Source: Phlyctochytrium arcticum (taxonomy: Eukaryota; Chytridiomycota; Chytridiomycetes; Chytridiales; Chytridiaceae). From it: 64,000 bases of DNA. Where the stretch lies: assembly GCA_025602905.1 (NCBI GenBank), contig JAHLKI010000039.1:1-64000 (forward strand), read 5' to 3'. How positions within the stretch are numbered: position 1 is the stretch's first letter; every line of letters begins with the position of its first letter. This document shows, in pieces, positions 53,280 through 64,000 of the stretch. The translations under genes were made by a program, and so were the position numbers. Under the pieces are notes generated by a model. It was not told the origin of the DNA. It did no database searches and was given only the letters and a program-made list of their open reading frames with translations.

Positions 53280-56200
53280 ATGGCAAAAGTTTCGGCACAA
53301 GATCAAGGCTCGTTTGACGTTGGGTTGAAGGATGTTGAGCACGGCAAGGTTGTCACCCGTTTCCCTCCCGAACCCAGTGGTTACCTGCACATTGGTCACG
53401 CCAAAGCAGCGCTTCTGAATGACTATTTTGCTCGCCGGTATGACGGAAAGCTAATTATTCGCTTCGATGATACGAACCCCACCAAGGAAAAGGTGGGTTG
53501 ACCTTGTTGTGGTATGCATGGATGTTGCTAAATGCCTAATGATGTCTTAGTCTGAGTTCGAGGAAGCCATCAAAGAAGATCTCCGGTTGATTGGAGTCAT
53601 TGGAGATGTGATCACTTATACATCAGACAGCTTCGACGCCATCTACAACTATGCACTGGAAATGATTAAGAGCGGCAAGGCCTATGTAGACAACACCGAC
53701 GTAGAAACGGTTCGTGACGCTAAGGGCGGGACATCTAGACATCCAGAGATCTAACATGGCTGTATCAGATGCGCGCTGAACGTATGGTGGGAACCGAGTC
53801 CAAATGTAGAAACACTACCGTAGAAGAGAACCTGCGCCTATTTGAGGAGATGAAGCAGGGAACTGAGCACGTATGTTACGGCCCACAAAGAAGTCACACG
53901 TCCCATTGTTTATACTGATATTGATGTCCAGGGATTGACTTGTTGTTTGCGGGCCAAGATTGATATGAAAGCCAAGAACAAGACTCTTTGCGACCCCGTT
54001 CTCTACCGATGCAATCTTACACCCCATCACCGGACCGGCACCAAATGGAAGATCTACCCGACCTACGACTTTGCTTGTCCAATTGTTGACTCTCTTGAAG
54101 GTGTTACGCACGCCCTTCGAACCAACGAATATCGGGACCGAAATGCTCAGTATGAATGGATCTTGAATGCACTCAATCTCCGTCATGTTCACATTTGGGA
54201 TTACGGGTGAGTGATCTGCTGTGTGCACATACCGTTGACCACCAACTGACTGCGGTATCCCAGCAAAATCAACTTTGTCTACACCCTCTTGTCCAAGCGC
54301 AAGTTGACCTGGTTCGTTAATGAAGGACTAGTTACAGGCTGGGATGACCCGCGATTCCCCACAGTGCGTGGAATTCGCCGACGCGGAATGACCATTGAAG
54401 CCCTGCGCACGTACATTCTCATGCAAGGAGCGTCTCAAAAGACTCTGGAGCTCGAGTGGGACAAGATCTGGACAGTCAATAAACGAGTCATCGATCCCAT
54501 CTCTCCACGACACACGGCTTTAGACAAGGAGAAGTTGTAAGTTGGCAGTTAACCATATCTCAGTGAATTTAGTTGATGTGTTTCCAGGACCCCAGTCAAC
54601 GTTGTCGGCGAAGAGGTCAAGCTTGTCACCAAGGAGATGCCCAAACATAAGAAGAACCCCGAATTAGGCAACAAACTGACATCTTTCTCAGGAGAGCTAT
54701 ATATTGCCTTTGAAGACGCAAAGGGACTTGAGCTTGGGGAGGAGGTAAATTACATGCTAGACTTTCATCAATATGAGCCATGTCTTACATTGAAACATCC
54801 TAGGTAACCTTTATGGACTGGGGGAACGTCGTTGTCAAAAACATTGAATGGGCAGAGGATAAGGCCAGCATCAAGCAAATTGAAATAACCCTCAATCTGG
54901 ACGGAGACTTTAAAAAAACCAAAAAAAAATTAACCTGGCTTTCCCGGGCGGCCAGTCCGTCTTTGGAAACCAAGCCGGTCGACCTCGTGCTTCATGACTA
55001 TGACTATCTTATTACCAAAAAAAAGATGGAAGATGAGGACGAAATCAAAGATTTCGTAACGCCTGTTACTGAATTCAAGGTAACATGAGACTTCCGGCAT
55101 CAGTCAGATTCGGCCCTCAGTAACCTGTTTCTGTATTACAGACAGAAGCGATTGGCGACGCCAATCTGCGAAAGTTGAAGAAAGGAGATTTTCTCCAACT
55201 GGAACGCAAGGGCTATTATATTTGTGACAAAGAATGGAATGAGGCAAAGCCCGAGGAGCCCATCCATCTTATTTATATTCCCGACGGGAAAACCGCATCC
55301 CTGATTTCTAAAGCAGACCAAGCCGCCCCCGAAGCTGCCGCGAAGGGAGCCAAGGGCCGGGATGGCCGTGAGAGCAAGAAGCAGGCCAAGAAGAAGGAAG
55401 CAGCCGAGAAAAAGTCTGCCATGTATGATGTCAAGTCCACCTACAATGACATGCTACCCGTCGATGTTGACGCATCCAGCAAGATGTACAAGGTCGAGAG
55501 TGTTTATGGAGGTGAGAACTCGCGCTTGTCAAACTACTGGGAAGACAAGACATCTAAAAGACTCTGTTTGTAGTTGAAGATGCCGAGGTCAAGGTAACCA
55601 CGAAGAGCACACCCCCATTGGTATGGGTCCTCTGTTTTTAACTTTTGTTTTAGAAGGATAAGAAGAAGAAGGAGGACAAGGCCGCCCCCACCGCAAACCA
55701 GGCCGAGACCACTCCCGAGCCAGCCAAGAAGTCCGAGAAGAAGCCAAAGGCGGCGAAGGAGGCCCCCGTTGCAGACAGTAGGTTACAACTTTGTTTTAGC
55801 GTGCGTACCCGCCTCTTACAATAGTCATCTAGCCGCGTCCCTGATCTCCAAACTTGACATTTGTGTCGGGCGTATCTTGGATGTCAAACGCCATCCGGAC
55901 GCCGACACTCTGTACGTTGAGCAGATTGATGTGGGCGAGGATGCCCCCCGTGAGGTGGTTAGCGGTCTTGTAAAGTACATGACCGAGGACGAGATGAGGG
56001 GCAAGAATGTCCTCATTCTGAAAAACTTGAAGCCTGTCAGGTATGTCAACTGCACCCCTCAAATTTGACGTTTCGCTCCATCTCATCCTCCTTCTTTCCG
56101 TAGCATGCGCGGTGTCAAGTCCTTTGCCATGGTCCTCTGCGCCTCCGATGAGGCGCATGGCAAGGTAGAGTTCTTGGTCCCCCCCGAAGGCAGCCAGCCC

Positions 56201-56395
56201 GGAGACAAGGTCTTCTTCGAGGGCCATGAAGGTGAGCCCGAGGCCATCCTGAACCCCAAGAAGAAGGTGTTCGAGACTGTCCAGCCCGGCTTCACCTCTG
56301 GCGAGGATCTCGTTGCCACCTGGAATGGAATCCCCTTCCGTACCAAGAAGGGTGTCGTCAAGGCCGCCTCCATTGTCAACGCCTGCATCCGTTAA
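53280..56395 (+). CDS. GUS1: Glutamyl-tRNA synthetase fused to Arc1/EMAPII domain
   Basis: Twelve exons (53280-53492, 53551-53709, 53769-53870, 53932-54206, 54264-54536, 54588-54744, 54804-55079, 55142-55511, 55574-55593, 55654-55777, 55833-56040, 56104-56395) give 822 aa. Catalytic core begins at once (residues 20-40: [20 protein letters not shown]) with [12 protein letters not shown] as the KMSKS-type motif, then the anticodon-binding beta-barrels to about residue 560. A Lys/Ala-rich linker (about 580-660: [10 protein letters not shown]...[10 protein letters not shown]) leads to an EMAPII/Arc1p OB-fold: [51 protein letters not shown], ending [10 protein letters not shown]. The GST-like N-terminal domain that binds Arc1p in yeast is absent. 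Cytosolic; attaches Glu to tRNA-Glu, with the fused domain likely raising tRNA affinity in cis. Confidence 0.93.
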
Positions 56396-56475
56396 TTTGT
56401 ACTTTAGTTTGACACATTCTCAACTTAAATAATTGCATTTTATTTACAAGGGCACAAGATCGCAATGTCTCGATT

Positions 56476-58694
56476 TCACTGCTTCCACAGCCCCACGACT
56501 CCATCATCGCTATAAATTGCCAGTATATTTGAAAATGGGTGACTAGCTATCCCGACGATTTCTGTTTGTGATGCCTACCCACCGTGATATTAGCACATGG
56601 TCACGGAGCAAAGAAAAATGCGGCAGGGCACATACCTTGAACGAAGTCACCAACTTCCCGCTCTCAACATGGAAGCAATACGTATTTGTATCTTCTGCGA
56701 CGCAGTAGAGATACTCTCCCTTGGTCGACAACGCCGCACTGATAAAGCGAGTCGCTCCATCCTTATCACTTGAGGAAAATGTCTTTACGACCTGCCCCTT
56801 CTCGTCCAACAGGTACGCAATCGGGCTTTGATTACACATGATGAATTGGCTGATGTTACGGGGCATTGGAAGCACCCTGCTAACTGTTGGGCTTTGGACT
56901 CCTGCCGAGACCGGTCGGCCTTCGTCCAGCGTCAGGGTCGCAATGCATTCCGTCGTTTTTGTATCCCATATCTGCAACGTTGGAAGCCGGTCAGACTTGG
57001 TCTGTATCTGAAGGTTATGTGAAGTGAAACATACCCGGGCAGTACCATCGCTCGACGCGCTGATGATTTTTGCTCCGTCCAGTAAAAAGGCTACATCGTT
57101 AACAAACGAGTTATGTCCACGAAACTCTTTGAGTAATTTCCCTGACTTCATGCCGTGGATTCTGTTATATATCAAGTAAGGATACGCGAGCAGTAAGATG
57201 ATCGTAATGACAACATAAAATTGACCTGATTGTCTGATCAAATCCAGAGCTGAGAATTTGTGTTCCATCCTTGTTGAAGGTGACAGAGGTAACGCCTTGA
57301 ACGTGGGCGGAAGGAAACCTCTTTACACATTGTCCAGTAGATATCTTCCAAACCTGTTGGATTTCAGGGTTAGTGTCAGTTATCGTAAAACAAATCATCT
57401 GCTCGCACTTTGATTTTCCCATCTTGAGCGCCCGAGACCAGATGCTCGCTGTCACGGCTAAAGTTGAGGCAAACTACGGCCGCTTCCATGACCATGAGAT
57501 TATCCTACACGAGCCATTTTAATGGATGTACTTTGGAGTCGCGCATAAGTCTCAATCGTTACCTCAGCCTGATATTTAAAATCTTTCCGTAGCTTTCCGT
57601 TCATGTAATTCCATAACTCTATGAAACCGTCTGAACTTCCAGTAGCTAAACACTGGCCATCCGGAGAAAAAGCAACGGATTCGGCATATTGACGTTTTGG
57701 GAACTATGGTACGATTATGAGTGTTTTTCCCTGAGAATGATATTGATGGGCCGAGTCATACCTTGATGGAATTGTAGCATTCAGTAGGTGGTGCGTCCTC
57801 TTCAGCCTTGGCGACCGGTGCGACGCCTTTGAAGAAATCATACGCAGAATCTGGTGGCATGAGTCCTTGGGAGCGTTGCCATTTTGCAGCTTGGCCAAGC
57901 AAGGATAGCAACCGAGCGGGTGCGACCACTGTCACTTCTCCGGCGAGGGCTGAATCACAACAATGTGAGTAGTTTGCAAACAACAAGGGACTCTCTGCGA
58001 ATGGGTAGCAAACCTTGTGCAATTACTTGCCGGCGCTTGAGTTTGGTAGTGTCGTTTGGGTAGGCCTAAACAGTGTGAGATCTTCGTTGATGTGCTCTTT
58101 CCCCCAACAGGTCAGCTTGCACCAACCTCCTTTTCATCGAAATACGTTAGTGAAAGCAAATGCTCCAAATTGAGATATCGTTCCGGATAATGATCCTTGA
58201 GAAATTGCATAGGCTCCGTCTGTCGCAGCAATGACCGCGCTGCCCCAATCTCTTTCATTTCTATGAGCTCCAGGATAATCTACAGAACCAAGAGCAATCA
58301 ATACTTCTGATGATGGCAGCGGTCAACTTTAAGCACGAACTATACCTGTTCATACAAATCTATCAATTTCTTCTGTGGGAGCTTCAGTTGTGATATGGTT
58401 TTCAGGACTATGTCCCAACGACCTTCTTGGATATCGGAGGTGAACCGCTCGATGCTGTCAACTGTGTTGAGAGATACTGTCGTTTCTTCCTAGCCTGATA
58501 CTTAGTCTTGAGTGAAGTGCTTCAAGATAGACTCAGTACTAACCTGGAGCGCTTGTAGTGTGCGGGGTAGGTTGTTCTCCTTTAGAAATTGCTCAATTAA
58601 CCGAATGACACTAGAACAAAAGTGGGTCAGTTCAGGACTTTCAGATCAGGAAAACCAGTACATACTCGGTAGCTTCAATGTCCTGTGAACTCAT
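56476..58694 (-). CDS. SMU1: SMU1 spliceosome-associated WD40 protein
   Basis: Twelve exons (58666-58694, 58544-58610, 58346-58489, 58127-58279, 58014-58065, 57762-57949, 57563-57703, 57409-57504, 57236-57353, 57035-57162, 56636-56971, 56476-56574) give 516 aa, close to human SMU1 (513). LisH at the N-terminus ([20 protein letters not shown]), then CTLH region ([35 protein letters not shown]), the linker [20 protein letters not shown], and seven WD repeats (for example [60 protein letters not shown]), ending [13 protein letters not shown]1 pairs with RED/IK in the spliceosomal B complex and influences splice-site choice, fitting an intron-rich genome. Confidence 0.95.
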
Positions 58695-58948
58695 ATTGTG
58701 CTTATTTGTTCCCCTCTTCCTTTGGTTTGCTCCCTGCAATGGCTCTGACCAAAGGCCAAAAAGCTCAAGATCTTGGGCATTGTGATTAACCCATTTTGAG
58801 TTTGATGACAGTCGCTCTGCGCGTCGCATGACCGTGCCACACAAATGACAATTCTCCATCATCACCACGCGTCTACCGATCAACGGAAATAACACTGCAG
58901 AATCATCGCTACCCAGACCTTGAAGCTACATAATAACGGATAACTACC
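58695..58948. promoter_or_regulatory. Divergent promoter region SMU1 / proteasome alpha-7
   Basis: 254 bp between two divergent start codons, so it must hold both promoters. No TATA box is obvious, and I could not identify a specific factor site. Confidence 0.6.
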
Positions 58949-60140
58949 ATGACATCTATCGGGACAGGAGTAGGTTTTAGTGCTATTGGCTTTTGCCGTT
59001 TTTGTAGCGCTCTTTTCTGACCAGTTGGTGATTTTCCAGTACGATCTCTCGGCGTCAACATACTCTCCTGACGGTCGAATCTTCCAGGTCGAGTATGCAG
59101 GAAAGGCAGTGGAGAACAGCGGGTACAGTGCAATGCATAGAGGACTTGATTACTTGCAGAGATGCTGACGGGTTTTATTACAGAACGTGTGTGGGAATAC
59201 GCTGCAAGGACGGAGTAGTGCTCGCCGTAGAGAAACTTATCCAATCAAAACTACTCGTTCCCGGATCCAACAAGCGGATCGCGACCGCCGACGTCCATAT
59301 TGGCATAGTATGTTTTTGTAAAACAATTGCTTCGTCGAAATTAACGTTTGGTTTTTACTTTTCAGGCTTCTGCCGGTCTTCTTGCCGATGCCCGTCATTT
59401 CGTTAACCGTACCCGCGAAGAAGCCCAAAGCTATCGCGATCTCTACCGCTCACCCATTCCCGCCAAGGTAAAGTCTAGCTGCTGACCGTCCTTTTGCATT
59501 CCCGCGAGAAAGCAGCCCAGATCACTCACAATGCATGTTTCTAGATTATCGCTGATCGAATGGGTCAGTATGTCCAGGCTTACACACTGTATTCCAGCAT
59601 ACGGCCATTTGGACTCAGCAGTATTATTGCTACCGTGGACCGAAATGGGCCTGCTATGTACATGATTGAGCCTTCTGGAGTTTACTACGTACGTATTTTC
59701 TATTCTCTCAACGCACTGTTATCGCGCGTACTCATGGTTGTATAGGGATTCTTTGGGTGCGCAATAGGAAAGGGCCGACAGGTCGCCAAGACGGAAATTG
59801 AGAAACTCAAATTGACCGAGTTGACCTGCCGGGAAGCCGTAAAAGAAGCTGCCCGAATGTAAGTCCATCTAACCTCATCGCATGGCCCACCAAGTTTGTA
59901 ACCACCCAAAATCAGTATTTACTCTGTCCACGACGACGTAAAAGACAAGGAGTTTGAGCTGGAACTGAGCTGGATCTGCGACGAGTCCAAGGGCCGTCAC
60001 GAATTTGTACCAAAGGAAATTGCCGAAGAGGCCGAGCGTGGAGCAAAGGTATACAAGACGCAGCACGAATCCCCATCACGAATAAATATTAATTGATTCT
60101 ATGACAGGCATCATTACAGGAAGACATGGATGAAGATTAG
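58949..60140 (+). CDS. PRE10: 20S proteasome subunit alpha-7 (PSMA3/Pre10)
   Basis: Eight exons (58949-58969, 59040-59122, 59184-59307, 59366-59467, 59545-59688, 59746-59858, 59916-60048, 60108-60140) give 250 aa. The alpha-subunit signature [20 protein letters not shown] directly follows the short N-terminus MTSIGTG. Further family blocks: [71 protein letters not shown] and [20 protein letters not shown]. The acidic tail ends [10 protein letters not shown], typical of alpha-7. It is a structural ring subunit of the 20S core without catalytic Thr. The first exon encodes only 7 residues. Confidence 0.96.
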
Positions 60141-60421
60141 AAAGGGGCCTTTGTTCTGTGTATTATACAAAAGAAGATGGTTTTGATTCCAACATTTCAC
60201 GAAATCTTTGGTTACGTCTGGATCGTTTGCTTGGTCGCTTTTCTGCCGTTCCCAGTTGTGACAACCTTTAGTGATTGGAACCCCCGACCGACTTGATGAA
60301 TTGCCGCACCCCAATTGTTCGACCTAGCTCGTGGTTATATAATGATAGGCTCCGTCCAAGGCCGTGTGCCCCTTCCCCCAAAAGATGATACCCCCAACTC
60401 TCTCCAAACACGCAGATCTCA

Positions 60422-60769
60422 TCAATCATAGACATAAACCAGCCCATATGCCAACGTCCAAAACAGCAAATAACTAAACGCATTGCCGCCCACTTCCTGG
60501 ATCCAAATCGCATCCACGGTCGGGAAATACGTTTTGGGCGTAAAACCCGTGCGAGCCCAGAGGACTAGTGACATGAGTAAGGAACAAAAGATGTAAAAGA
60601 GGCCGCCGTGGAGCCAGCCTTCGAGGCCGAGGATACCGGCGGCGGCACCGGAAATGAAGGCGAGGGATGAGCGGGCGTATTGGAGGGTGATTGTGTTGGT
60701 GCGGAGAGAGGACATGGAGACTCGTTCTTGGAGGGCTGTTGCGTCGGTTGATGGTGGTGCAGAGGCCAT
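60422..60769 (-). CDS. EMC6: ER membrane protein complex subunit 6
   Basis: Single exon of 115 aa. Conserved EMC6 block: NTITLQYARSSLAFISGAAA, GILGLEGWLHGGLFYIFCSL, then a loop (TGFTPKTYFP) and a last helix NAFSYLLFWTLAYGLVYVYD reaching the C-terminus, giving three membrane helices. EMC inserts tail-anchored and multipass proteins into the ER membrane; EMC6 is one of its core membrane subunits. Lies tail-to-tail with the proteasome gene. Confidence 0.93.
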   Translation of the reverse strand: MASAPPSTDATALQERVSMSSLRTNTITLQYARSSLAFISGAAAGILGLEGWLHGGLFYIFCSLLMSLVLWARTGFTPKTYFPTVDAIWIQEVGGNAFSYLLFWTLAYGLVYVYD

Positions 60770-61203
60770 GGTGAGGTTCCCTTTTTCCTTTTGGTGTGTG
60801 CCGAAGGTCTGTGCTTTGCTTTTGTGAGTTTCCGCCGTGTGGATCTGGCGAATTTTGTAAATTTGAAATTCTGCGGGTGCGTCGGGGAGGACTCAATCAA
60901 ATCTGAAATTGAGACAACATGGGGCTACACCTGCGCACCAACATCCTTGTCATGGATGAGTTTTCAGTGTATCATTTGGATGATTTGGTTAATGCGGACA
61001 AGGTTGACGTTGGAGTTGCGAAGATCAAGAAGAAACAAGTCAAAGAGAACCAGAGGCAAACGCAAACATGATGAAAAAAGTAATAATTAGGCCTTCAGAA
61101 AATATACAAAATATGCGTGCAAACAGGTAATATACACACAAACTAATAATCACAAACCCCTCCCATGTTTTGTTTCTATGCTACTCCCAAAATGATCGAG
61201 CAT
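60770..61203. other. Intergenic, EMC6 upstream / HSP90 3' region
   Basis: AT-rich toward 61080-61160, consistent with the HSP90 3' UTR on the minus strand. No supported gene. Confidence 0.5.
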
Positions 61204-63381
61204 CTAGTCAACCTCCTCCATCTTGGACTCGGCGGTAGCCTCCTCAAGTGGGGGAAGGTCCTCATCGGCAGCGACTGGTGACTCGTCCTCGTCGATAGAG
61301 AGACCAAGCTTGACCATGCGGTGGATGCGGCCAGCGAAACCTGATGGGTCCTCAAGAGAGAATCCAGAGGCGAGGAGAGCAGTCTCAAACAGGAGCTGGG
61401 TCAGGTCCTTGACGGTCTTGTCGTTCTTGTCAGTGTCAACCTTGCCCTTGAGAGCCTGGATGATGGAGTGTTCGGGGTTGAGTTCAAGAGTCTTCTTGCT
61501 GCTCATGTACGAGGACATGGAAGAGTCACGGAGAGCCTGGGCCTTCATGATACGCTCCATGTTGGCAGACCATCCGTACTGACCGGTAACGAGAACGCAG
61601 GGGCTGTTGATGATACGGTTGGAGATGACAACCTTCTCGACCTTCTCGCCCAAAATGTCCTTGATCTGCTTGCACAGAGGCTCGAACTGAGACTTGAGTT
61701 CCTCAAATGCCTTCTTCTCGTCCTCATCCTCCTCAAGCTCAAGACCCTCCTTGGTGGCGCTCATGAGCTTCTTTCCGTCAAACTCCTTGAGTTGCTGGAC
61801 GCAGTATTCGTCAATGGGGTCAACCATGTACAAAACCTCGAAGCCCTTCTTCTTCAAGACTTCCAAGAAGGGACTGTTCTCGACACCGACACGGCTCTCA
61901 CCGGTGATGTAGTAGATGTTCTTTTGCTTCTCGGGCATGCGGGTAACGTAGTCCTTGAGGGAGGTCATTTCATCACCAGACTTGGTGGAGTGGTATCGGA
62001 GCAACTCGGCGAGCTTGTTGCGGTTGGTGGCGTCCTCGTGGATACCGAGCTTCAGGTTCTTGGAGAAGGCCTCATAGAACTTGGCAAAGCTTTCCTTGTC
62101 CTCAGCAATCTCGGCAAACATCTCCAGGCACTTCTTGACCAGGTTCTTGCGGATGACCTTCAAGATCTTGTTCTGTTGGAGGGTTTCACGGGAAATGTTG
62201 AGGGGCAAGTCCTCAGAGTCGACGATACCCTTGACAAAGTTCAACCACTCGGGGATGAGCTCATCGCAATCATCCATGATAAACACACGGCGAACGTAAA
62301 GCTTGATGTTGTTACGCTTCTTCTTGGTTTCAAACATGTCGAATGGAGCACGCTTGGGGACAAAGAGGATGGCACGGAACTCGAGCTGACCTTCAACAGA
62401 GAAGTGCTTGACGGACAGGTGCTCCTCCCAGTCGTTGGAAAGAGACTTGTAGAAGGCAGAGTACTCCTCGGCGGTAATGTCGTCGGGGTTGCGGGTCCAG
62501 AGAGGCTTGGTCTTGTTGAGCTCTTCAGTCTCCTTGGTGATTTCCTTGATAGTCTTCTTCTTCTTTGGCTTCTCCTCCTCATCCTCGACCTCCTCAATCT
62601 TGGGCTTGTCCTCAGAGTCCTCCTCCTTCTTTTCCTCCTCGGTGGCCTCATCGTCCTCGACTTCCTTCTCAACTTCCTTCTCGACGACGAGCTGGATGGG
62701 GTAGCCGATAAATTCAGAGTGCTTCTTGACAATGTCCTTAATCTTCTTCTCCTCAAGGTACTCGAGCTGGTCCTCCTTCATGTGCAGACGAATGATGGAA
62801 CCACGGCCGATGGATGGGTTGGTGGTATCGCGGGTGATGGTGAATGAACCTCCGGCAGCAGATTCCCAAATGTACTGCTCGTCGTCATTGTGCTTGGTGA
62901 TGACCTCGACCTTGTCGGCAACGAGGTAAGCAGAGTAGAAACCGACACCGAATTGACCAATCATGGAAATGTCAGCGCCAGACTGGAGAGCCTCCATAAA
63001 GGCCTTGGTGCCAGATTTTGCAATGGTTCCGAGGTTGTTGACGAGATCGGCCTTGGTCATACCGACACCGGAATCGCGAATGTCGAGAGTCTTTGCCTCC
63101 TTGTCGGGGGTAATGCGGATGAAAAGCTCCTTCTCAGAGTCCAAGACAGATGGGTCGGTCAGGGACTGGTATCGGACCTTGTCGAGGGCATCGGATGCGT
63201 TGGAGATGATTTCTCGGAGAAAGACTTCCTTGTTGCTGTAAAAGGTGTTGATGATCAGCGACATCAGCTGTGGGAAAAAGGGCAAGTGTTAGATGACTAT
63301 TGTCGCTGCGACATGTCCGAGATCACACTTTCTTACCTGAGAGATCTCAGCCTGGAAGGCAAACGTTTCCTGTTCAGCCAT
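61204..63381 (-). CDS. HSP90: Cytosolic HSP90 chaperone
   Basis: Exon 1 63337-63381 ([15 protein letters not shown]) and exon 2 61204-63267 join to 702 aa. GHKL ATPase domain: catalytic Glu in [57 protein letters not shown] charged linker (about residues 215-265, Glu/Lys-rich), middle domain with [18 protein letters not shown] and [20 protein letters not shown], dimerisation domain ([18 protein letters not shown]), and C-terminal MEEVD for TPR co-chaperones. All family landmarks are present at normal length. Codon use is strongly biased, as expected for an abundant protein, so the antisense strand is also open for long stretches; that antisense ORF is ignored. Confidence 0.98.
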
Positions 63382-63474
63382 TGTTGCGAGGGATGTGTGA
63401 TACGCTTTTCTAGTGAGAAGATGGTTTTGAAAAGGTGCGCAAGATTGCGGGGGGGGGATCGCGGGGGCCGAGCG

Positions 63475-63532
63475 TTTATATACGGCGGTGTCGGCAGGGG
63501 CGGGTCGCGAGAAAAAGTTTCGAGAGTGTTCG
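63475..63532 (-). promoter_or_regulatory. HSP90 TATA box and heat-shock element
   Basis: TATATAAA on the minus strand at 63475-63482, about 95 bp upstream of the ATG. At 63518-63532 three contiguous 5-bp units TTTCG-AGAGT-GTTCG form an HSF-type element (nTTCn-nGAAn-nTTCn) with one mismatch in the central unit. Placement upstream of the TATA box fits heat-shock induction. Confidence 0.6.
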
Positions 63533-64000
63533 CTGCGCAGCACCCGGATTCCATCGCCTTCGCCCGCCTTCCATCCCATTTACCCGTTTTGGGCCTCATT
63601 CCTGCCTTTTTGGGTTACCCTCTTTTGGTTCTTTTTTGTGCTCTTTTAGGATGAAATTGGCTTCCGCTCGGGGTCGCCGTTCCTCGGGTTGAGGCTTTGA
63701 GCCAAGCCCAGTTCTGACTTGAGTTCTGACAGCCTGACTGAACCCTTGACCTTGATTTTGACACACTCCTCTGCATAGACACAGGGTCTGACACTGGGTA
63801 GACAAGCTATACTGTACTGGCTGCCCGTAACTCATGGCATGAAACATTCGCCAGCAGATCCAGAAGTTTTCTTGCGCAATGTTATTTTCCACAAAGATAA
63901 AGTCAGGCCGTGAATCTTACCAGCATCAGCTCAAGCGTGCTGCCGGGTCCCGCTCAATCCAGTAATTGGCATAAATGCTTACCTCGAGTAAAGAGCAGAG
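63533..64000. other. HSP90 distal upstream region
   Basis: No supported gene up to the window edge. Contains several TTCTGAC/CTGACA phrases (about 63710-63800) with no clear periodicity. Confidence 0.4.

Noticed and set aside
61468..62847. 459-codon ORF antisense to HSP90
   Set aside because: Mirror of a highly codon-biased gene. Its Leu/Val-rich translation is the antisense of Glu/Lys-rich HSP90 codons and has no domain.
1..64000. CRISPR arrays, bacterial operons or rRNA genes
   Set aside because: No regularly spaced repeats with unique spacers and no rRNA-like sequence were seen; gene structure is eukaryotic.

Overview
The window looks like nuclear DNA of a fungus. Genes are interrupted by many short introns (about 50-85 nt, GT...AG), and there are fungal-type genes: a WOPR/Gti1-Pac2 regulator, TVP18, a heterotrimeric G-alpha, an Scs2-like VAP and a GPI8 transamidase. 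An early-diverging (chytrid- or Mucoromycota-like) lineage is my best guess, from a Crinkler-HNH gene, primase and tyrosine-recombinase remnants of a dsDNA virus-like element, an EED-type Polycomb subunit and abundant Mutator-like elements. The phylum call is low confidence.

Layout. 1-13.7 kb is a transposon graveyard: a left-truncated MULE transposase; a nonsense-mutated MULE cut off at 3044 by a truncated copy of an unassigned DNA transposon; and a 6.5 kb near-perfect palindrome whose two 3,230-bp arms each carry the same MULE transposase gene. 14.6-30.2 kb is gene-poor: G-alpha, WOPR regulator, an F-box-like Cys-rich protein, VAP and a WW-domain protein, with long stretches where I can support no gene. 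31.4-36.3 kb is an island of foreign-looking genes: an archaeo-eukaryotic-primase-like ORF, a spliced Crinkler (ubiquitin-like header plus HNH nuclease), a tyrosine-recombinase C-terminus and a 244-bp inverted fragment of the primase ORF. 37.4-41.5 kb is a complete 4,040-bp DNA transposon with 21-bp terminal inverted repeats and a perfect 8-bp target duplication, inserted 190 bp upstream of TVP18.

41.6-64 kb is dense housekeeping DNA: TVP18, mitochondrial L32, GPI8, an EED-like WD40 protein, tRNA-Gly(GCC), a decayed glutamyl-tRNA synthetase copy, an intact 2,250-bp MULE (97-bp TIRs, 9-bp TSD), a glutamyl-tRNA synthetase fused to an Arc1/EMAPII tRNA-binding domain, SMU1, proteasome alpha-7, EMC6 and HSP90.

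The most noteworthy items are the unassigned TIR transposon and its truncated twin, the primase/recombinase/Crinkler island, the GluRS-EMAPII fusion beside a mosaic pseudogene paralogue, and the giant MULE palindrome. Exon boundaries were placed by hand from reading frame, splice sites and family similarity; each joined coding length reported for the main spliced genes is a multiple of three.
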